From: Paenibacillus radicibacter
Lineage (GTDB): Bacteria; Bacillota; Bacilli; Paenibacillales; NBRC-103111
Direction of reading: 5' to 3'
Length of the DNA: 64,000 nt
Assembly: GCF_024721995.1 (NCBI RefSeq)
Contig: NZ_JANQBC010000008.1
Coordinates: 62,001 to 126,000 of the forward strand
The translations under genes were made by a program, and so were the position numbers. Below, piece by piece: positions 1 through 9,593 of this stretch. The notes under the pieces are model-generated. The model was not told the origin of the DNA and did not search any database. It worked only from the letters and a program-made list of their open reading frames with translations. Positions within the stretch are counted from its first letter, which is position 1. The number at the start of each line of letters is the position of its first letter.

Positions 1-107
1 GAACCCGACCTGCCTGCTCCTAAGAGGTTACCCCTTTCATCCACAAACATAGCAACACATTTGGTCCCCCCACCATCTACAGCTAGTAGAGGGATCTGTA
101 CAGCCAT
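1..107 (-). CDS. BadF/BadG-type ATPase (N-acetylglucosamine-kinase-like), 5' fragment
   Basis: Only the first 35 codons lie inside the window; the gene runs off its left edge. The peptide begins MAVQIPLLAVDGGGTKCVAM. The DGGGTK phosphate-1 loop is the hallmark of the BadF/BcrA and GlcNAc-kinase branch of the ASKHA ATPases. The ATG at 105-107 lies 2 bp beyond the stop of the upstream lyase gene, and a GGAG Shine-Dalgarno sits inside that gene's last codons, so translation is probably coupled. As the last visible gene of the ROK/ABC/PIG-L operon, it most plausibly phosphorylates an imported amino sugar (inference). The fold is clear; the substrate is not. Confidence 0.8.
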   Translation of the reverse strand, partial: MAVQIPLLAVDGGGTKCVAMFVDERGNLLGAGRSG

Positions 108-109
108 TC

Positions 110-1615
110 TTACTTGCTCCACTCCGTAATCACCTCATCCAGATGCTGCAGAGCTGCCTCGCACTTTTCTGTAGATTCATGAAGCCACTGACGATTTGCT
201 TGTAGTCGTAGTTTACGATCAGTGATCATGCGCTCCATTTCTTTAGGACTTGGGCCACCAGGTAAGGACCGGATGTTGACAAAGTGTTCAGGGTCAAGGG
301 ATTGCTGCAAGATCACTTCATCAATAGACAGTTCACGACCAATAACTTGGATCGCAACTTCGTTAACTAAAGGTAAAGTAATCTCATTAGCTGCAAGTCC
401 TTGTTCTAGTGCTTTCTTAACAACTCCACTCACAATGTGATGCGATTTACGGAAGGAAAGTCCATCCGTGCGAACGAGTGTATCCGCAAGCTCAGTTACT
501 GTAGCAAAGCTGCCCTCTGTACGTTTGCGAAGAACCTCTTTGTTTACTTCCATTGTTCCTATAACAGCTGCAAGCAATCGGTACATTTTTTCTAAAATTT
601 CTAGAGATTTCCATGCATAGGGCTGCATGTCATCTTCTGTATCGACAATATCACCGAACGGGGTATTATGTATCATGGTCAGTACAGCACTTGCATTCCC
701 TACACAACTGGATAACAAGGAGCGCATGTGCTCAAGCGATACTGGATTTCTTTTTTGCGGCATAATAGAACTGATCTGAACATAAGGAGCTGATACCTTA
801 AGCACACCAAACTCCTGTGTACTCCATAACAGTAAGTCTTGTGTAACTCGTCCTAAATTGGTGGCTGCTAGCTGCACACAGCTCGCGATCTCACCTACAT
901 AATCGGCTCCGCCAATCGCATCATACGAATTCTCGACGAGTCCTTCGAATGCGAGTAAATCCATCATTTTCTCACGATTAATAGGGAAGCCCGATGTTGT
1001 CAGTGCTGCTGCGCCCATACTACTGCGATTACAGTTCATGTACGCTGCAATTAACCGACGAATATCGCGACTTAATGAATCAACGACCGCCATGATGTAA
1101 TGTGCCATTGTCGTTGGTTGTGCCTGCTGCGTATGGGTATAACCGATCATTAAGGTATCCACATGCTCCTCAGCAAATGCAAGCAAATGCTCCTTTAAAT
1201 GCAGGGCTGAACCTAGCGTAATTAGCATCTTCTCACGCAAAGTCATCCGGTAGATTGCGATTCCCATATCATTACGGCTTCTGCCTAAGTGCAAATTACC
1301 CGCAATATCCCCCGCTTTATCTAACAATTGTTTCTCAACTTGGAAAAATAAATCTTCAAATTCGCCTGTGTATGTACACTTGCGAAGTCCATCCAGATCT
1401 AGATCCGTAATGGCGTTGGCAATTGCATGAGCATCTTCAGGTGTAATCAAATTCTCCTGTAACAACATGATTAAATGCGCTTTGTTAATGGCCATCATTG
1501 GCCCAAGTAATTGCTGTTTCGCTTCATTAAAAGCAGGTTCTAATACGACCTCTGTATATGTTTTACCTGGAAAGCAACTGCCTTCCTCTGCAATAATCTG
1601 TTCACGAAATCCCAT
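110..1615 (-). CDS. argininosuccinate lyase-like protein (fumarase/ASL superfamily)
   Basis: This is a protein of about 501 residues with the superfamily signature SSIMPQKRNP near residue 285, the catalytic loop of lyases that eliminate fumarate from N-succinyl compounds. The conserved segments HLGRSRNDM and YTHTQQAQPTT are also present, as in ArgH. ArgH itself is usually about 460 residues and sits beside argG. Here the neighbours are an importer, a secreted deacetylase and a BadF kinase, so a catabolic paralogue is likelier than arginine biosynthesis (inference). EDDS lyase is a known non-ArgH member of the family. The chosen ATG at 1615 has GGAGG 11 nt upstream; an ATG at 1633 has no Shine-Dalgarno. 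Confidence 0.8.
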   Translation of the reverse strand: MGFREQIIAEEGSCFPGKTYTEVVLEPAFNEAKQQLLGPMMAINKAHLIMLLQENLITPEDAHAIANAITDLDLDGLRKCTYTGEFEDLFFQVEKQLLDKAGDIAGNLHLGRSRNDMGIAIYRMTLREKMLITLGSALHLKEHLLAFAEEHVDTLMIGYTHTQQAQPTTMAHYIMAVVDSLSRDIRRLIAAYMNCNRSSMGAAALTTSGFPINREKMMDLLAFEGLVENSYDAIGGADYVGEIASCVQLAATNLGRVTQDLLLWSTQEFGVLKVSAPYVQISSIMPQKRNPVSLEHMRSLLSSCVGNASAVLTMIHNTPFGDIVDTEDDMQPYAWKSLEILEKMYRLLAAVIGTMEVNKEVLRKRTEGSFATVTELADTLVRTDGLSFRKSHHIVSGVVKKALEQGLAANEITLPLVNEVAIQVIGRELSIDEVILQQSLDPEHFVNIRSLPGGPSPKEMERMITDRKLRLQANRQWLHESTEKCEAALQHLDEVITEWSK

Positions 1616-1698
1616 TATGCACTCATCCTCCATCTGACAGATACGTTTTTTTTGGGAGAGGGACTGGGTTCAAGTCCCTCTCTTCATCTCTATTTATA

Positions 1699-4233
1699 TT
1701 ATTGCTTTTGACTGATCATGTTGACGAACATGCGGATTGAACCTGGAACCAAATTCGGAATTTCACGGTACCATACAATTGAGCTGTAAGAATAAGTTCC
1801 TTTTCCATAAGGTGCGGTTAAATAGGTTCCCGTAAATTCTGCCTCACCCGGATCGCCATTGGAGATGAGCTCTGTATACTCTTTACCCCACTCCGAAGGA
1901 TTGTAAGCCGAACGGTCTTGAATCCAGTTGTCCCAGTCTTTATCTGTAATTTTGTTTGGATAGTTAAAAATTTTGTGATCAGGTGCTAGCATCGTCACCT
2001 TGGATGTTTCATCTGTTACACGCCACTTAATAAGTGGTGCACCGATTTTAATCGGATAAGGTGCTAAATCTGGTGTCCATTTATCTTCCGGTTTGTGGTA
2101 CTGTACGACAAGATTGCCGCCATTCTTCACATAGTCCAGTAGACGTTGATTGCTCGGGATCAGTTCAGGACGGAACGCGTAAGCACGAATCCCTAGTACG
2201 ATAGAATCAAATTGAGACAGGTCGCCGAACTGAATATCTTTCTCTTCCAGCTTCACAACATTTACCCCAACTTGGCGTAAGTACTGATCAATGTTATCAA
2301 ACCCACTTGAGACATAACCCACTTTGATTTTGTCAGGAACGACGAGATCGAATGCCTCGATCTTTAGTTCTGCAGGTTGAACAAAGTATGTTTTACCAAT
2401 GTGAGGGTAAGAGATAACTTGTGCGCCTTCTGTACTCTTAACGTCACCACTTTGCGCCACTGCCTTAATCGAATAACTTCCATTCTTCACATCGGAAGAA
2501 GGCGTAACCGTAAATGCAACGGATTTCGTTTCTCCTTTTGCCGCAAAACTTAAGTTTTCTACAGCCGGCTCTGCTTTCCAACCATCTGGTAACTGCAACG
2601 ATAATGAAGCTTTAGCAGCACCCGGATTGTAGTTACGAACCGTTACTTTGACTGGAATTGGATCACCAGGCTTTAACGTGTTAAGCACAGTTGCACTTGG
2701 ATTTAAGGACATTGAGAACGGAGGAAGTACTGCTACCGCCACATCAGGTGTCACTTGCAGATCCGTCGTAACCGTATAGCTCTCGTAAGATACATTTCCC
2801 GTTACAACCGGTTTGTCGTAAGGTTTGAATCCAGAAGCGTTCGCTGACACAACCACTTCATAAACAGCTGATGCGGTCTCATTCTTACTTAATTTCTTAA
2901 ATGTTGTTGGTCCAGTAGCCTTTGCTGTCCAACCCTCAGGTACATTGAGTTTCAAGTTCACATTCTTGATGTCAACATCCCCACCGTTATAAGCAGTCAC
3001 TGTCATCTTCGTTGTCTGACCTGGCACAAGTTCTCCTGTCTCAGGTTTTACCTTCGCTACGAATGAAGCCGCTTCTGCACTTGCCTTGTTTAGTTGATCT
3101 TCTTTCACATGTAAGCGATAAGTAAGATCGGTCTTGGTTGCTTCGTCTAAACCAGACTTCTGAATGTCTGCGAGTGTGCTAGCGACATCAAGCTTCATTT
3201 CTTGAACGTCATGCGCAACGTCTACAAATTTAGGATAAGATGCGATAATGTCATTCGCGTCTTTTTGAAGTTCGCGCAGCCCTTTCGCTACTTGCGTATC
3301 TTTGGATTTCGCTTCAATTTCTTTGGCTAAATCTTCGAATGTGAACGCAATCCCATCGAACAAATCTTTCTCTTTATCTTTCCCTTTAACAATCGAGGAG
3401 TCTAACTTGTAATAGGTAAAATTAGGCCCTTCACTTACAATGCGCCCCATTCCTTGGCTCTTGTGCATGAAGCGAGACTCTTCGCCAAGCTGTTCATACG
3501 TAGCCCCATAAATTTGATCGTAGTCGCCTACAGGTACGGAGACATTGAACTCCTTCTTATCAGCTGGCAGGTACAATTTCTTGATCTGCCAAGGCTGCAA
3601 GCCTTTTTTCAAATGTTCAGGAAAAATGTTCGGGTCAGCTGCATCTTTGTATGCACGTACGGTAATGACGTTAATCGCGCGATGATGACCATGTGTGGAG
3701 TCTTCATTTAAGAAGGCAGGAATGACGACATCAGGACGCAATTCACGAATCTTACGAATCAAGCGTTCATAAGCAACGGCGTCTCCCCATTTTTGCAAAG
3801 TTTCGTCTGGACTCTTCGAGAATCCAAAATCAAAGATCGGATCATTCAATTGTTCGCTGAGGTTCGCAAGTGTGATGTTCGTAATCTTGGAAGCTTCTTG
3901 CAACTCGCGAGTCCGTATAATACCAAGCGCGTTTCCAAGTTCACTGCCAATTTCATTCTGTCCACCCTCACCACGGTTCGCAATAACACTTGACGTATTA
4001 ATGCCTTTTCCAAGTGAGAGATAGGCTAGTGTCGCACTGTGTTCATCATCTGGATGAGCGCCCGTATTCATCGCACTTGCGATCGTAGTAAGCGGCTTAA
4101 TCGACTTCCACAGATCAACAATCCCACGATCTGCAAGCGCAGGTTTCGGTGTCACGGTCAACAACGCACTACCCACCAATGTTACGCATGTAATCATGGA
4201 CAATAATTTCGTGAATCGCTTCGCTTGACTCAT
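1699..4233 (-). CDS. secreted PIG-L family deacetylase with NEW3 and GATase-like domains
   Basis: This 844-residue protein has a Sec signal peptide (about residues 1-34, ending PALA-D). The PIG-L/LmbE zinc motif AHPDDE is at residues 59-64, and a second ligand region HGHHRA comes further on. Two Ig-like NEW3-type modules follow in the middle (for example LNVPEGW and LQLPDGW). The C-terminal part, from about residue 640 (KVGYVSSGFD, then VLGIRAYAFRP and NGGNLVVQYH), resembles a ThuA/class-I amidotransferase-like domain. PIG-L enzymes remove N-acetyl groups from GlcNAc-type sugars. Export implies action on an extracellular substrate before import by the ABC system encoded upstream in the operon. 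An AGGGAGG Shine-Dalgarno precedes the ATG. The substrate is unknown. Confidence 0.82.
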   Translation of the reverse strand: MSQAKRFTKLLSMITCVTLVGSALLTVTPKPALADRGIVDLWKSIKPLTTIASAMNTGAHPDDEHSATLAYLSLGKGINTSSVIANRGEGGQNEIGSELGNALGIIRTRELQEASKITNITLANLSEQLNDPIFDFGFSKSPDETLQKWGDAVAYERLIRKIRELRPDVVIPAFLNEDSTHGHHRAINVITVRAYKDAADPNIFPEHLKKGLQPWQIKKLYLPADKKEFNVSVPVGDYDQIYGATYEQLGEESRFMHKSQGMGRIVSEGPNFTYYKLDSSIVKGKDKEKDLFDGIAFTFEDLAKEIEAKSKDTQVAKGLRELQKDANDIIASYPKFVDVAHDVQEMKLDVASTLADIQKSGLDEATKTDLTYRLHVKEDQLNKASAEAASFVAKVKPETGELVPGQTTKMTVTAYNGGDVDIKNVNLKLNVPEGWTAKATGPTTFKKLSKNETASAVYEVVVSANASGFKPYDKPVVTGNVSYESYTVTTDLQVTPDVAVAVLPPFSMSLNPSATVLNTLKPGDPIPVKVTVRNYNPGAAKASLSLQLPDGWKAEPAVENLSFAAKGETKSVAFTVTPSSDVKNGSYSIKAVAQSGDVKSTEGAQVISYPHIGKTYFVQPAELKIEAFDLVVPDKIKVGYVSSGFDNIDQYLRQVGVNVVKLEEKDIQFGDLSQFDSIVLGIRAYAFRPELIPSNQRLLDYVKNGGNLVVQYHKPEDKWTPDLAPYPIKIGAPLIKWRVTDETSKVTMLAPDHKIFNYPNKITDKDWDNWIQDRSAYNPSEWGKEYTELISNGDPGEAEFTGTYLTAPYGKGTYSYSSIVWYREIPNLVPGSIRMFVNMISQKQ

Positions 4234-4311
4234 AGTTTTCCTCCCTTAATCCATTCATCTATCACAACGTGGTTCAGATTCCTAGGTAATCCCCACATAA
4301 TGATCCAACTG

Positions 4312-6042
4312 TTAAATGGCGGAACTAGCGTTATCTCCAGTAATTTTGCGAGATACGAACAACACAATGATAATAAGTAGAATCTGTAGAACCCCATAAG
4401 CACAAGCTGTACCGAAATCAAATGCATACATCCGCTGGAAAATCTCTACGGAAATCGGAACTGTCTTGGTTGTAAAAAGAAGAATAGAGGACACAAACTC
4501 ACCCATCCCTTGCACAAATGCAAGCAATGTCCCTGCCAGAATCCCACTTAGTGCCATTGGGAATACGACACGTCGGAAGCTGTACCACCAAGAAGCGCCA
4601 AGATTCCGCGCTGCTTCCTCAATTGATGCGTCCATCTGAATCAGTGTTGCAGACGTCGAACGAAACACAAGCGGTAAATGACGAACGAAATACGCAAGCG
4701 GCAATATCCAGAACGTCCCGATTAATACCTGATTAAAGCTAAATACAGAACGCTCACTGAAAGCGGAAATTAAGTTAACAGCGACTACCGTTCCTGGAAG
4801 TGCCCAAGGCAGCATGATCAATAATTCGAGCAAGAACTTCCCTTTGAACTTCAAGCGAACCATGGCATAAGCTGCCGCAACACCGAAGATCACAATTCCG
4901 ACAACGGAGATTGCACTCATCTTAAAGCTGTTCAGAATAGGTTTCCATGTCCTACTATCTGTGAATAAGTCCAAGTAATGACTCATCGTATATTCAGGAG
5001 GTAATATTTGCACCGTCCATGTACCATCGACCGAGAAAGAGATCAGGATAAGCACAAAGATTGGAAGCAATAGAATAATGACACCAATGACAGATAGCGT
5101 AAGTGCAACATATTTTCCAATCGCACTCTTCACTTCTGTACGGTGTACACTAATGCCCTTACTCATGTTCTGATAGTTACGTCTACCTTGATACCAGCGC
5201 ATAAGTAGTAAGAATAAGATTGATACCACGGATAAAATAGTCGATTGTGTGGAAGCCATATCTAGACTTCCATTCGTCCGTGACAAGTAAATTTGCATCG
5301 TCATCGTACGTTCAATGCCGAAAATTAATGGAGCTGTATAAGAAGCCATTGAGATCATAAACACGAGTAGGGATGATGCAATTAAGGCCGGTGTAAGCAT
5401 CGGAAGAATGACTCTGCGCCATACATACAATCTTCCTGCACCTAAACTTGCTGCTGCTTCTTCTAGAGAGGGGTCAAGCCCTTTAATGGCAGCTGAAGCG
5501 GTCATGTAGAAGTACGTGTACATCGTAAATGTATGTACCATGATGACACCCCAGATTCCTTTTAAAGAAAACGGCACTTTATCTAAGTCAAAAAGTAATT
5601 TGAGCGCCCGTGGGATAATCCCGCTCTCTCCGTATAAGAAGGTAAAAGATAATACGCCAATAAGTGGAGGCAACGCCATCGGAACAAGTGCAAGTACCAT
5701 TAAAATTTTGCGACCGGGAAACTCATAGCGTTCTAGCAAGAATGCCATCGCTACACCGACAATGCCGCATGAAATCACACTGAGTACCGAGATGTAGATA
5801 CTGTTCCATAGCGCTTCTAGATTAGCCGTATGTTCGAGCGAGAAGAACTTCGCATAATTCTTAAAGGAATACTCACCCTTGATCAGCACACCATCCATGA
5901 ATGTCTGATAGAACGGAAACACAACGTAAGCCAGCAATACGATAAATAAAGGAGCAACAAGTACATAAACAAAGTAGCGGGATGAGGTTACCGATTGCCA
6001 AGTTTTCACTTGTGGATTCTGTGTTTGCAGCTGTGGTTTCAT
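4312..6042 (-). CDS. ABC transporter permease, two fused MetI domains (Fe/AEP/polyamine type)
   Basis: This 576-residue integral membrane protein has about 12 predicted membrane segments. It carries two copies of the EAA loop that contacts the ATPase: EEAAASLGAGRLYVWRRVI in the N half and EEAARNLGASWWYSFRRVV in the C half. That is the fused-permease layout of FbpB and PhnU/V-like importers. The ATPase and binding-protein genes lie directly upstream with gaps of only 13-18 bp, so the three form one importer. The substrate cannot be read from sequence: this class carries ferric iron, 2-aminoethylphosphonate, polyamines and some sugar phosphates. Confidence 0.9.
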   Translation of the reverse strand: MKPQLQTQNPQVKTWQSVTSSRYFVYVLVAPLFIVLLAYVVFPFYQTFMDGVLIKGEYSFKNYAKFFSLEHTANLEALWNSIYISVLSVISCGIVGVAMAFLLERYEFPGRKILMVLALVPMALPPLIGVLSFTFLYGESGIIPRALKLLFDLDKVPFSLKGIWGVIMVHTFTMYTYFYMTASAAIKGLDPSLEEAAASLGAGRLYVWRRVILPMLTPALIASSLLVFMISMASYTAPLIFGIERTMTMQIYLSRTNGSLDMASTQSTILSVVSILFLLLMRWYQGRRNYQNMSKGISVHRTEVKSAIGKYVALTLSVIGVIILLLPIFVLILISFSVDGTWTVQILPPEYTMSHYLDLFTDSRTWKPILNSFKMSAISVVGIVIFGVAAAYAMVRLKFKGKFLLELLIMLPWALPGTVVAVNLISAFSERSVFSFNQVLIGTFWILPLAYFVRHLPLVFRSTSATLIQMDASIEEAARNLGASWWYSFRRVVFPMALSGILAGTLLAFVQGMGEFVSSILLFTTKTVPISVEIFQRMYAFDFGTACAYGVLQILLIIIVLFVSRKITGDNASSAI

Positions 6043-6055
6043 ATTCGATCCCCTA

Positions 6056-7138
6056 TTATCCTACAAAGAAGATACTTTCTTTTGGAATATGAAAGGAAAT
6101 TTGCTCACCACGTTCTCGTAAGGTATGTCCCTGATTGATGAACATCGCTTTTAACGAAGCATCCCCTACTTGGGTAATATAATTAACGCTAACTCCCGTA
6201 AATTCGGAGATTATTACTTTTCCTGTCACGATGTTTCCTTGACCCGTTTCTCCTGCTTTATGTTCGGTTACAGATTCTGGTCGAATGGATAAGGTGACTG
6301 AAACTCCTACTTTGAGAACTTGGTCGTTGGAAGCTTGATGAACAAGTCCGCACAGTACAAGATCCGGTGAGATACGTACGTATGCCTCATTCCCCTCAAC
6401 ACGCTCCACAATACCTTCCCATAAGTTGGTTTCTCCAATAAACGATGCCACAAAGCGATTCACTGGACGATTATATATATCTTGAGGACTTCCAATTTGC
6501 TGAACAACGCCGCCTTGCATTACCATAATTCGATCGGACATAGACATCGCTTCTGCCTGATCGTGCGTAACATAAATCGTCGTGATTCCCAGCTCCATCT
6601 GGAGTCTCTTTATTTCCAACCTTGTTTCTTCTCTTAATTTAGCGTCCAAATTGGATAATGGCTCGTCTAACAGTAAAATCTGAGGCTCAATCACAAGCGC
6701 TCTCGCCAAAGCTACGCGCTGCTGCTGCCCACCGGATAATTGATCAATTCGTCTTGTTCCATAACCATCTAAATGAACTTGTTTTAGTGCACGCTCTACT
6801 TTTTGAGCAATTTCAGGCTTCGATTGCCGTCTCACTTGTAACCCAAAGGCTACATTCTCATATACCGTCATGTGTGGAAATAAAGCATAGTTCTGAAATA
6901 CCATTCCCGTATTGCGTTTGTTTGGTGGAAGATTCGTTACATTCTGATCCCCAAATAATATGCGACCCGAGCTTGGATAGTAAAATCCAGCAATCATACG
7001 CAGTGTGGTTGTTTTCCCGCAACCACTTGGTCCAAGGAAGGTGAAAAATTCACCCGGTTTGACTTCAATGTGGACATCTTCTACACCTTTTGCACTCCCA
7101 AATTGCTTGCCTACATGATCCAATGTGACACTGATCAA
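6056..7138 (-). CDS. ABC transporter ATP-binding protein (PotA/FbpC type)
   Basis: This is a complete ABC ATPase of about 360 residues. It has Walker A GPSGCGKT (about residues 36-43), Q-loop QNYALFPH, signature LSGGQQQR, Walker B ILLLDEP and the switch histidine in YVTHDQAEA. A C-terminal TOBE domain (about residues 280-360) is typical of FbpC/PotA/MalK-like subunits. The start is probably TTG at 7138: GGGGG lies 8 nt upstream and the product begins with the usual beta-strand ISVTLDHVGK. An upstream ATG at 7180 would add 14 residues of poor quality. It pairs with the adjacent permease and binding protein. Confidence 0.9.
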   Translation of the reverse strand: MISVTLDHVGKQFGSAKGVEDVHIEVKPGEFFTFLGPSGCGKTTTLRMIAGFYYPSSGRILFGDQNVTNLPPNKRNTGMVFQNYALFPHMTVYENVAFGLQVRRQSKPEIAQKVERALKQVHLDGYGTRRIDQLSGGQQQRVALARALVIEPQILLLDEPLSNLDAKLREETRLEIKRLQMELGITTIYVTHDQAEAMSMSDRIMVMQGGVVQQIGSPQDIYNRPVNRFVASFIGETNLWEGIVERVEGNEAYVRISPDLVLCGLVHQASNDQVLKVGVSVTLSIRPESVTEHKAGETGQGNIVTGKVIISEFTGVSVNYITQVGDASLKAMFINQGHTLRERGEQISFHIPKESIFFVG

Positions 7139-7198
7139 GATGGTATCCCCCTTGTTGTATGAATGAGGCGGAGTTCGCACTCCGCCCAGCTTCGATAA

Positions 7199-8308
7199 TT
7201 ATTTTTTTGCACCTTTACCTTTGATGCTTTGATCCCAATAGTCCATCCACTCTTTTTCTTTGGATGCCATGACAGACCAATCAAGCGGAAGCTGCTTCAG
7301 TTCAAGACCTTTTAACCAAGCAGGTAATGTTTCTTTCTTAAGGTCACTACGAGTTGGAATTTGATACAATTTCTCTGCAAGTTCTGCGCGAAGTGTTGGC
7401 TCAAACAAGAATTCATAGAATTTCTTGGCTGCTTCTTCGTTCTTACCGCCTTTAATCATCCCCACGCCATCTACGAGAATAGGCGCGCCACTCGTAGGAT
7501 AGATGAAGTCAAATGGTTGATTTTTCGTTTCTTTTTGCAACATGATATCTTGTAAGTTCCATAAGGATAAGGAACCTTCTTGACGAGCTAATTTCAAATA
7601 TAAGTTCGTTGGATCTTGTGCGTATTCTTTCGTGTTCGCATCTAGTTTTTTCAACCATTCGTAACCCTTAGCTGGATCAGCAGCACCTTGGCGATGAATC
7701 ATTGCAGAATAGATCGTTCTCATCGTACCGGATGCTAATACCCCACGAATAATGATTTTGTCTTTATACTTCGGATCAAGTAAATCATCCCAATCTTTCG
7801 GTGCATCTTCCTTCTTCATCGCAGTTGGATTGTACATAATCACTTCAGGAAGTAACATCTCCCCATACCAACGGTCCTTAGCATCTTTATGGGTTGGATC
7901 AATGCTATCAGCAAAGCTTGGCTTGAAGCTCTTCAGCAAATCTTCGTCTGCTGCTGTCATTAAAGCTGATTGTGTGCCTCCCCACCAGAAATCCCCTTGC
8001 GGATTCGCTTTCTCCCCACGTACACGCTCCAAAATTTGCTGTGCACCCATGGTTAGAAATTCAACTTCAATACCCGGATTTTTTTCTTTGAATTTAGGAA
8101 TAACAACATCTACAACATTCTTGTCTCTTCCTGTGTAAATGACGAGCTTCTGACCTTCTGCCGATTTAGTTGCAGCTGGCTGAGGCGATGATTGATCTGC
8201 CGGCTTGTCTGCAGCAGTTCCTCCACCACACGCTGTTAATGCAAGTACCATAGAACCTACTACAGCTGTGTTAAGCAATACCTTCATTTTTCCTAATGCA
8301 AGTTTCAT
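7199..8308 (-). CDS. extracellular solute-binding lipoprotein, family 1 (FbpA/PhnS-like)
   Basis: This 369-residue lipoprotein has a lipobox LTAC with the lipidated cysteine at residue 27, followed by a low-complexity linker rich in Gly, Pro and Ser. The mature part starts KLVIYTGRDKNVVDVVI and includes VEFLTMGAQQILERV. This matches ferric-iron/2-aminoethylphosphonate-type binding proteins of the thiamine/spermidine/iron cluster. The first gene after the ROK regulator, it has a GGGGG Shine-Dalgarno and lies 23 bp from that gene. The ligand is unknown. The downstream deacetylase, lyase and sugar-type kinase suggest an organic substrate, possibly an amino-sugar conjugate, rather than free iron (inference). 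Confidence 0.87.
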   Translation of the reverse strand: MKLALGKMKVLLNTAVVGSMVLALTACGGGTAADKPADQSSPQPAATKSAEGQKLVIYTGRDKNVVDVVIPKFKEKNPGIEVEFLTMGAQQILERVRGEKANPQGDFWWGGTQSALMTAADEDLLKSFKPSFADSIDPTHKDAKDRWYGEMLLPEVIMYNPTAMKKEDAPKDWDDLLDPKYKDKIIIRGVLASGTMRTIYSAMIHRQGAADPAKGYEWLKKLDANTKEYAQDPTNLYLKLARQEGSLSLWNLQDIMLQKETKNQPFDFIYPTSGAPILVDGVGMIKGGKNEEAAKKFYEFLFEPTLRAELAEKLYQIPTRSDLKKETLPAWLKGLELKQLPLDWSVMASKEKEWMDYWDQSIKGKGAKK

Positions 8309-8331
8309 TCTAAATCCCCCTTAAGCAGCTT

Positions 8332-9504
8332 TTAAATGGTTGCACTTTTATTTGGAAACGATTCAAGAACGCTATGTACGGCACCAGCAATCCCAGCTTG
8401 ATCCCCTAATGAGGCAAGTCGAATTACAGGTACAACTGGAACCCAATTAGATAGCCATTCACGAATCGTTTGAACCCCTTGTTCTTTAATGTAGAGCATC
8501 TCTCCGCTTAGAATTAAGAGCTCAGGATCAAGTACACTGATAATATTGGCAATCCCATAAGCCCATTTGCGATATAGCTCATCCAGTAATTCTTGTACAC
8601 CTTCTGTTCCCTGCTGCGCATGAACAACAAGTTGTTCTACAATACTTACCCCTTCTTGGATTGAAGGAAGTAGCTGACTCGCCCTCGCATATATGGCAGG
8701 TACTGCGTAATTACTCTCGAAAACCCCGTAATCACCCGGTCTTGGATTATTCGAAGGACCCACCATCATATAGCCGATTTCACCTGAAGCTTCATGAGAA
8801 CCTCTGTAAAATTGACCATTGATGATAATACCAGCACCAATCCCTGTACCCACATACATGTTCACTAAGGTTGACATTTCTTTGCCAGCACCTTGGTAAT
8901 ACTCACCCAGTGTCATCATGTTGACATCATTATCAATGGTTACAGGTAATCCAAGCCTCGCTTCAATCTCCTGTTGAACAGGTAGTCCCATCCAGCCCGT
9001 ACTGGGCGAATAGCTGATAGTACCGCTGCGTTTCTGTGTGACACCGGGTAATCCAACCCCCATACCGAGAAGTCTGCTCTTGTCATAATGGGTCTGTGTT
9101 AATAATTGTTCCAACCCAATCTCAAGACCCTTAATCGCCATCTCTCCGCTTGTAGGTTGTGGCAATGTTGCTTCATATTGCGCAAGAAGTTCTCCTTTTA
9201 AATCAGCAAGTGCCATTCGAATCGTACTACCCTCAAACACTGCGCCAACAACGCCAAAAGCTTGTGTATTGTACTCTAGAAGCATAGGCTTGCGCCCACC
9301 TTTGGATGCACCTATTCCTACTTCGCAAATTAAACCTTCGTTAATCATTTCATCAACTAACGCAGAGACACAGGGTCTGCTAAGTTCAGTTTCCTTTGCC
9401 AGATCTGCTCTGGACATCTGCTTCTGTTTTAATTGAAAAAGAATTCCTTCACGGTTCATCTGTTTCACATATTTGGTATTTCCTGTTTGCCCACGACCAC
9501 GCAT
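8332..9504 (-). CDS. ROK family transcriptional repressor (NagC/XylR-like)
   Basis: This 390-residue regulator has an N-terminal winged helix-turn-helix (about residues 15-70, including LAKETELSRPCVSALVDEM). A ROK sugar-kinase-like domain follows, with IDNDVNMMTLGEYYQGAG and the ROK signature GTGIGAGIIINGQFYRGS then GEIGYM. The usual GExGH histidine is Tyr here, which fits a sensor rather than an active kinase (inference). It is the first gene of the importer/deacetylase operon. A 19-bp palindrome lies 24 bp upstream of its start, so autoregulation and control of the operon are likely. Confidence 0.9.
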   Translation of the reverse strand: MRGRGQTGNTKYVKQMNREGILFQLKQKQMSRADLAKETELSRPCVSALVDEMINEGLICEVGIGASKGGRKPMLLEYNTQAFGVVGAVFEGSTIRMALADLKGELLAQYEATLPQPTSGEMAIKGLEIGLEQLLTQTHYDKSRLLGMGVGLPGVTQKRSGTISYSPSTGWMGLPVQQEIEARLGLPVTIDNDVNMMTLGEYYQGAGKEMSTLVNMYVGTGIGAGIIINGQFYRGSHEASGEIGYMMVGPSNNPRPGDYGVFESNYAVPAIYARASQLLPSIQEGVSIVEQLVVHAQQGTEGVQELLDELYRKWAYGIANIISVLDPELLILSGEMLYIKEQGVQTIREWLSNWVPVVPVIRLASLGDQAGIAGAVHSVLESFPNKSATI

Positions 9505-9527
9505 TCGAAACTGCTCACCACCCTTAA

Positions 9528-9546
9528 GTTAGTTAAAATAACTAAC
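9528..9546. promoter_or_regulatory. ROK-type operator, 8-3-8 palindrome
   Basis: A perfect inverted repeat, GTTAGTTA-AAA-TAACTAAC, lies between the promoter and the start of the ROK gene. ROK repressors such as XylR use TTAGTT/AACTAA-type half sites, so this is the expected autoregulatory operator. Its position just downstream of the predicted transcription start suits repression. Confidence 0.75.
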
Positions 9547-9564
9547 AAAGTATTCTGATTATTA

Positions 9565-9593
9565 AGTCTATTGTATGCGCTTTCAAATGTCAA
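9565..9593 (-). promoter_or_regulatory. sigma-A promoter of the ROK operon with an embedded cre site
   Basis: On the minus strand TTGACA (9588-9593) is followed by a 17-nt spacer and TAGACT (9565-9570). The spacer plus flank (9571-9586) reads TTGAAAGCGCATACAA, which matches every position of the cre consensus WTGNAARCGNWWWCAW. CcpA binding there would block the promoter, giving carbon catabolite repression in addition to ROK control. Confidence 0.7.

Noticed and set aside
110-1615. Calling the lyase a true argH
   Set aside because: It fits the superfamily, but argG is absent and the operon is catabolic, so a symbol would mislead.
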